The notes under the pieces: generated by a model | The model's database searches: none | Told to the model about the DNA's origin: nothing | What the model saw: only the letters and a program-made list of their open reading frames with translations | Position numbers and translations under genes: made by a program | Assembly: GCA_913055695.1 (NCBI GenBank) | Contig: CAJXKF010000003.1 | Span: 269,247-333,246 of the forward strand | Direction of reading: 5' to 3' | DNA length: 64,000 nt | Source of the DNA: an uncultured Methylophaga sp. | GTDB lineage: Bacteria > Pseudomonadota > Gammaproteobacteria > Nitrosococcales > Methylophagaceae | Part shown: positions 60,680-64,000 of the stretch, piece after piece | Position numbering within the stretch: the first letter of the stretch is position 1 | Layout of the letters: each line of letters opens with the position of its first letter

Positions 60680-62416
60680 GTGCAAGAGGCAGGCGGACAT
60701 TATCTGATTGATATTCTGGCGCTGTTATTGGCGACAGTCGTCATTATCCCGTTTTTTCACAAAATCCGGCTCGGTGCGATACTGGGCTATCTGACCGCCG
60801 GCGTGGTACTGGGCCCATGGGGCTTCGGGGTGATTACCGAAGTTGAAGATATTCGCCACTTAGCCGAATTTGGCGTCATTTTCCTGCTTTTTCTACTGGG
60901 TATCGAGCTCAAACCCGACAAACTGTGGCAGATGCGCAAAATGGTCATCGGACTGGGACTGGGACAGGTACTCATCACGGCCGGTCTGATTTACGGCATT
61001 GCACTCTGGCTTGGTGTCTCCAATCAGAGCGCGATTATTATCGGTTTCGGCCTCGCTTTATCCTCCACTGCATTCTGCCTCAAACTGCTTTCTGAGCGTG
61101 GCGGGATTTCCACCGTGATGGGGCGAATGTCGTTCTCGGTGTTGCTGCTGCAGGATATTGCGGTGGTGCCGCTACTGGCGCTGGTGTCTTATTTTGCCGC
61201 AGGCGGCAGTACCGAGGTGATGGAGCCGAGCCTGAAGCCGCTCTATGCCGTGCTGGTGATTATTGCTTTGCTGTTTGCCGGCCGTTACCTGCTGAATCCG
61301 ATTCTGGAGCGGATTGTCGCCAGTCAGGATCCGGAAGTCTTTATCGCAGTAGCTGTGCTGCTGGTGCTCGGCGTAGCCTGGATCATGGAAGCTGTCGGCT
61401 TTTCGATGGCGCTGGGGGCTTTTCTCGCGGGTGTGATGCTGGCCGAGTCTCATTACCGACACCAGATCGAGGCAGATATTCTGCCGTTTCGCGGTATTTT
61501 GCTGGGACTGTTCTTTATGACCGTAGGCATGGGCATTGATTTCAGCCTGCTGTGGGAACAACTTGGCAATATTATTGCGATGACGGTGGGTCTGATGCTG
61601 TTGAAAGCTTCTGTGGTCTATCTGCTGTGCAGAATCTCCGGTGCCCGCCATGATATCTCCTTGCAGACCGGTACGCTGCTGTCGCAAAGCGGTGAGTTCG
61701 GTTTTGTGTTGTTTGGCTTTGCTGCCGTTTCCGGAGTACTGGAAAAAGCCATCGGCGATATCCTGACCCTGGTGATTGCGCTGACTATGGTGTTGACACC
61801 GTTTGTCGTCAAACTCACTAACAGTCTGTTAATCCGCTTTTACACACCGGCTCCCACTGAGGATGAAGACTATGCCGAGTTTGTCGAAGCCAGTGAAGAG
61901 CATGTGATTCTGGCCGGTTTCGGTCGTGTGGGCGCGCGGGTGGGTACCTTGCTGGGTGCCGCCGGGGTGCCTTATATCGCACTTGATATGAAGCAGCACC
62001 GGGTGAAAGATGCCCGTGCACAGGGCTTTCCGGTGTTTTTTGGCGATGCCAGTAAAGTCAAAGTCCTGCAAGCGGCCGGTGCCGATCATGCCAAGATGAT
62101 CGTGGTCACACTGGATGATCCGGGTCAGGTTGACCGCCTGGTCTCGCAGGTACGGCAGTTTTATCCGAATATGCCCATCCATGCCCGTGCCCGCGATCGC
62201 CGCCACTGTGCAGACTTGATTACGCTCGGTGCCAGCACGACCGTATCGGAAACACTGGAAACCAGTCTGCGGCTGACTGAGGAAGTGTTACTGGGTAGCG
62301 GCGTGGAGCAGGAGAAAGCGACCCACGTGATTAATGAGTTCCGTGATGACTACTACTCCAACGTGGTCAAGAAAGTCACAGAGAACAAAGTGGTACTGGG
62401 TGAGCTGAAACATTAA
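60680..62416 (+). CDS. Kef-type monovalent cation:proton antiporter (CPA2) with TrkA-N domain
   Basis: A 578-residue inner-membrane protein. Residues 1-390 hold about twelve helices with the CPA2 features FLLFLLGIELKPDKLW and GFSMALGAFLAGVMLAES. From about 405 a cytosolic nucleotide-binding RCK domain begins (VILAGFGRVGARVGTLL). It resembles KefB/KefC, the glutathione-gated potassium efflux systems. The start is GTG with AGGAG 10 nt upstream. It lies 12 nt after hemY, so it may be read from the hem operon. It shares TTAA with the convergent MoaD-like gene. Confidence 0.9.
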   Translation: MQEAGGHYLIDILALLLATVVIIPFFHKIRLGAILGYLTAGVVLGPWGFGVITEVEDIRHLAEFGVIFLLFLLGIELKPDKLWQMRKMVIGLGLGQVLITAGLIYGIALWLGVSNQSAIIIGFGLALSSTAFCLKLLSERGGISTVMGRMSFSVLLLQDIAVVPLLALVSYFAAGGSTEVMEPSLKPLYAVLVIIALLFAGRYLLNPILERIVASQDPEVFIAVAVLLVLGVAWIMEAVGFSMALGAFLAGVMLAESHYRHQIEADILPFRGILLGLFFMTVGMGIDFSLLWEQLGNIIAMTVGLMLLKASVVYLLCRISGARHDISLQTGTLLSQSGEFGFVLFGFAAVSGVLEKAIGDILTLVIALTMVLTPFVVKLTNSLLIRFYTPAPTEDEDYAEFVEASEEHVILAGFGRVGARVGTLLGAAGVPYIALDMKQHRVKDARAQGFPVFFGDASKVKVLQAAGADHAKMIVVTLDDPGQVDRLVSQVRQFYPNMPIHARARDRRHCADLITLGASTTVSETLETSLRLTEEVLLGSGVEQEKATHVINEFRDDYYSNVVKKVTENKVVLGELKH

Positions 62417-62691
62417 CCCCCGGTCAATGCCTGGAACACAAACAGGGTATCTTCTTCAGCAACATAATCCCTGAGCTGCTTTCGGTCGATAATGACCTTG
62501 TCATTGATGGCCATATGTACGTGTCTGCGAAGGGCGCCCTGTTCATCAATCAGGTAATCACTGAAGCCAGGTGCGATCTGGTTGACCGCAGCTACGACCT
62601 CAGCCACTGAACCGGCTGATACTGTGACCCTGCGGTTTTCCAATTGCGGGAAGAAGCGGTACAGGTGCCGTGTCATCTCAACAACGGCCAT
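62413..62691 (-). CDS. MoaD/ThiS-family ubiquitin-like protein
   Basis: A 92-residue beta-grasp protein ending in the Gly-Gly tail (FVFQALTGG) that is adenylated and thiocarboxylated in this superfamily. The fold pattern is clear, with a hydrophobic DTLFVFQAL strand before the tail. No other molybdopterin or thiamin gene is near, so it is probably not the housekeeping MoaD or ThiS. It starts 2 nt after the beta-propeller gene and is surely co-transcribed with it. Confidence 0.82.
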   Translation of the reverse strand: MAVVEMTRHLYRFFPQLENRRVTVSAGSVAEVVAAVNQIAPGFSDYLIDEQGALRRHVHMAINDKVIIDRKQLRDYVAEEDTLFVFQALTGG

Positions 62692-62693
62692 GG

Positions 62694-63878
62694 TCAGCCA
62701 AAGCGCACCGAATAAACCGGTGGCAGATTATTGGCCAGACATTGCCAGCTTTCACCGCGGTCTTCTGACAAATAAACATTCCCGGTGCTGCTGCCGAAAC
62801 ATAAGCAGTCATCAGCGATATCGAGACCATGGCGTAAAACCAGATCGTAGCAGTGTTCCTGTGGCAGTCCCTGACGGAAAGTCTGCCAGCTCTGGCCGCC
62901 ATCGCTGGTTCTGGCGACACAGAGACCAGTATCTAAAGCCATGCGTTCTGCATCGGCCCGGGTCGGAATGACCCAGGCAGACTGACCGTCACGATTATCC
63001 ACAGCAATGGGAAAGCCGAAATGTACACCGGCATCGGGCTGGCTGACTTTCTGCCAGTGCTGCGCCCCGTCATTACTATAGAACACCCCGCAATGGTTCT
63101 GCTGCCAGAGGTGCCCGGGCTGCGCCGGACAGAGAGCCACATAATGCGGATCATGGCCCCATTCAGCTTCGGCATCGGGGAGATAATCCATCAGCATGCC
63201 GCGATTGCGACCGACCCAGCTCTCACCGCCATCAACGCTCTCAAGCACACCGGCAGTTGAAACTGCCACATAGAGGTGATTGGCGTCATCTGGATCGACC
63301 ATGATGGAATGGATGCCGGGTTCGAAAATACCGTAATCAATGCTTGCCGGGGTACCGTTCCACAGGTACTGGCTGCTTGCGTCACCGGCAAACAGATCGC
63401 CGCCGCGGCTCTTATGATTCCACAGCGGCTGGTTGAGGAACCAGCTGTCACCGCCGTCATCGCTGACAAACAGACCGCCGGGTATGGTGCCGGCATAGAG
63501 CTTGCCGGGTTGATCGCTATGGCCGAAGGCGAGATACCAGATTTTGTAAACGATGGCATCGGCGTAGTTGAGCTCAGCAGCTGGTGCAAAGGGATCAAAA
63601 TCCGGTGTCGGCACCACACTGACGATGTGGCGGGCACCCGGGGGATATTTGAGGGAACTCAGATCTTCCCATGTCTTGCCGTCATCGCGTGAGCGTGACA
63701 GCTTGGGACCCCAGTGGCCGTGATCGAGTGAGGACCAGAGTGTGCCATCACGCGGATCCCGTGTGGCATAACAGACAGCAATGCCGGCATGGACAATAGG
63801 ACGGGGTCGCCAGCCGGATGGCTGGCGATCAAAAATGACAGTGCCTTTGCGTGTACCCAGCAATATCATACCAGCCAT
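62694..63878 (-). CDS. Asp-box (BNR) beta-propeller protein
   Basis: A 394-residue protein built of sialidase/sortilin-type Asp-box repeats: SRDDGKTW, SDDGGDSW, SVDGGESW, SNDGAQHW, TSDGGQSW and SEDRGESW, spaced as in a propeller. No signal peptide is seen, so it is cytosolic, and the sialidase catalytic arginine triad and FRIP motif are absent. Its function is unknown. The tight link with a MoaD/ThiS-like gene suggests the two proteins work together. An ATG three codons downstream is an alternative start. Confidence 0.82.
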   Translation of the reverse strand: MAGMILLGTRKGTVIFDRQPSGWRPRPIVHAGIAVCYATRDPRDGTLWSSLDHGHWGPKLSRSRDDGKTWEDLSSLKYPPGARHIVSVVPTPDFDPFAPAAELNYADAIVYKIWYLAFGHSDQPGKLYAGTIPGGLFVSDDGGDSWFLNQPLWNHKSRGGDLFAGDASSQYLWNGTPASIDYGIFEPGIHSIMVDPDDANHLYVAVSTAGVLESVDGGESWVGRNRGMLMDYLPDAEAEWGHDPHYVALCPAQPGHLWQQNHCGVFYSNDGAQHWQKVSQPDAGVHFGFPIAVDNRDGQSAWVIPTRADAERMALDTGLCVARTSDGGQSWQTFRQGLPQEHCYDLVLRHGLDIADDCLCFGSSTGNVYLSEDRGESWQCLANNLPPVYSVRFG

Positions 63879-64000
63879 ATGTTATGCCCCCCGAATGGTG
63901 ACATCATTACTGAGAAATAGAGCTGTACGGTTCAAATACATAGGTAACAGATCAATTCAACTACATGGGTTACACTCGAATAGTCCAGTAACTGATATTA
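63879..64000. other. Upstream region at the right edge
   Basis: AT-rich non-coding sequence ahead of the beta-propeller gene. GGGGG at 63885-63893 (minus-strand reading ahead of the ATG) may serve in ribosome binding. No strong promoter or further gene is recognised before the window ends. Confidence 0.4.

Overview
The window is chromosomal DNA of a gammaproteobacterium. It carries the mnmG-rsmG-parA-parB-atpIBEFHAGDC-glmU block, the hemCDXY operon and gltBD, together with TonB-dependent receptors, Fur boxes and sigma-54, sigma-32 and sigma-70 promoters of the enteric/pseudomonad kind. I cannot fix the genus from sequence alone. Coding density is high. I see no rRNA, tRNA, CRISPR, phage or transposase gene. 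The left edge cuts gltB, and the last gene on the right appears complete.

Layout. (1) 0-8.2 kb, nitrogen: gltB (partial)-gltD for glutamate synthase, hemE, then a minus-strand TorF porin-glnK-amtB operon behind a sigma-54 promoter with an NtrC-like site. (2) 8.5-22.6 kb, housekeeping: lgt, dgkA, mnmG-rsmG-parA-parB, the complete nine-gene ATP synthase operon with a near-consensus promoter and a UUCG terminator, then glmU. (3) 20.9-26.6 kb, repeat-rich accessory zone: a small element with 27-bp terminal inverted repeats, an AT-rich DUF2971-like gene, a 680-bp array of intergenic repeats, yjdM, and a DUF3311-SSS symporter pair flanked by two copies of one hairpin repeat. (4) 26.6-33.7 kb, mixed genes: a bacterioferritin lacking the heme methionine, a ferric-reductase-like membrane protein, DUF1820, DUF819, an MBL-fold protein, a His-rich exported protein, a deaminase, a frameshifted VOC gene and a DUF2189 protein. 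(5) 33.9-43.7 kb: a Fur-linked siderophore receptor, a DUF808 protein, gdhA, a secreted unknown, a cbpA-htrA operon with a sigma-32-like promoter, and a second TonB-dependent receptor. (6) 43.8-47.6 kb: a RimK-type ATP-grasp enzyme divergent from an M14-like peptidase and a GNAT-C39 fusion, a candidate peptide-conjugation/trimming system. (7) 47.6-54.5 kb: a second iron module (siderophore receptor, TerB-like and PNPOx-like proteins, a DUF3649-PepSY-DUF3325 operon and a flavodoxin), with Fur-box-like sites at three promoters. (8) 54.6-63.9 kb: an acidic exported protein, argH, hemC-hemD-hemX-hemY followed by a Kef-type antiporter, and a MoaD/ThiS-like protein paired with an Asp-box beta-propeller.

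Together the genes describe a cell that takes up ammonium and assimilates it by GOGAT and GDH, makes heme, scavenges ferric siderophores, and switches to flavodoxin when iron is scarce. The least understood parts are the RimK/M14/GNAT-C39 cluster, the MoaD-like/beta-propeller pair and the repeats at 21-26.6 kb. Starts were moved from the ORF track wherever a ribosome-binding site, promoter or signal peptide supported another codon.
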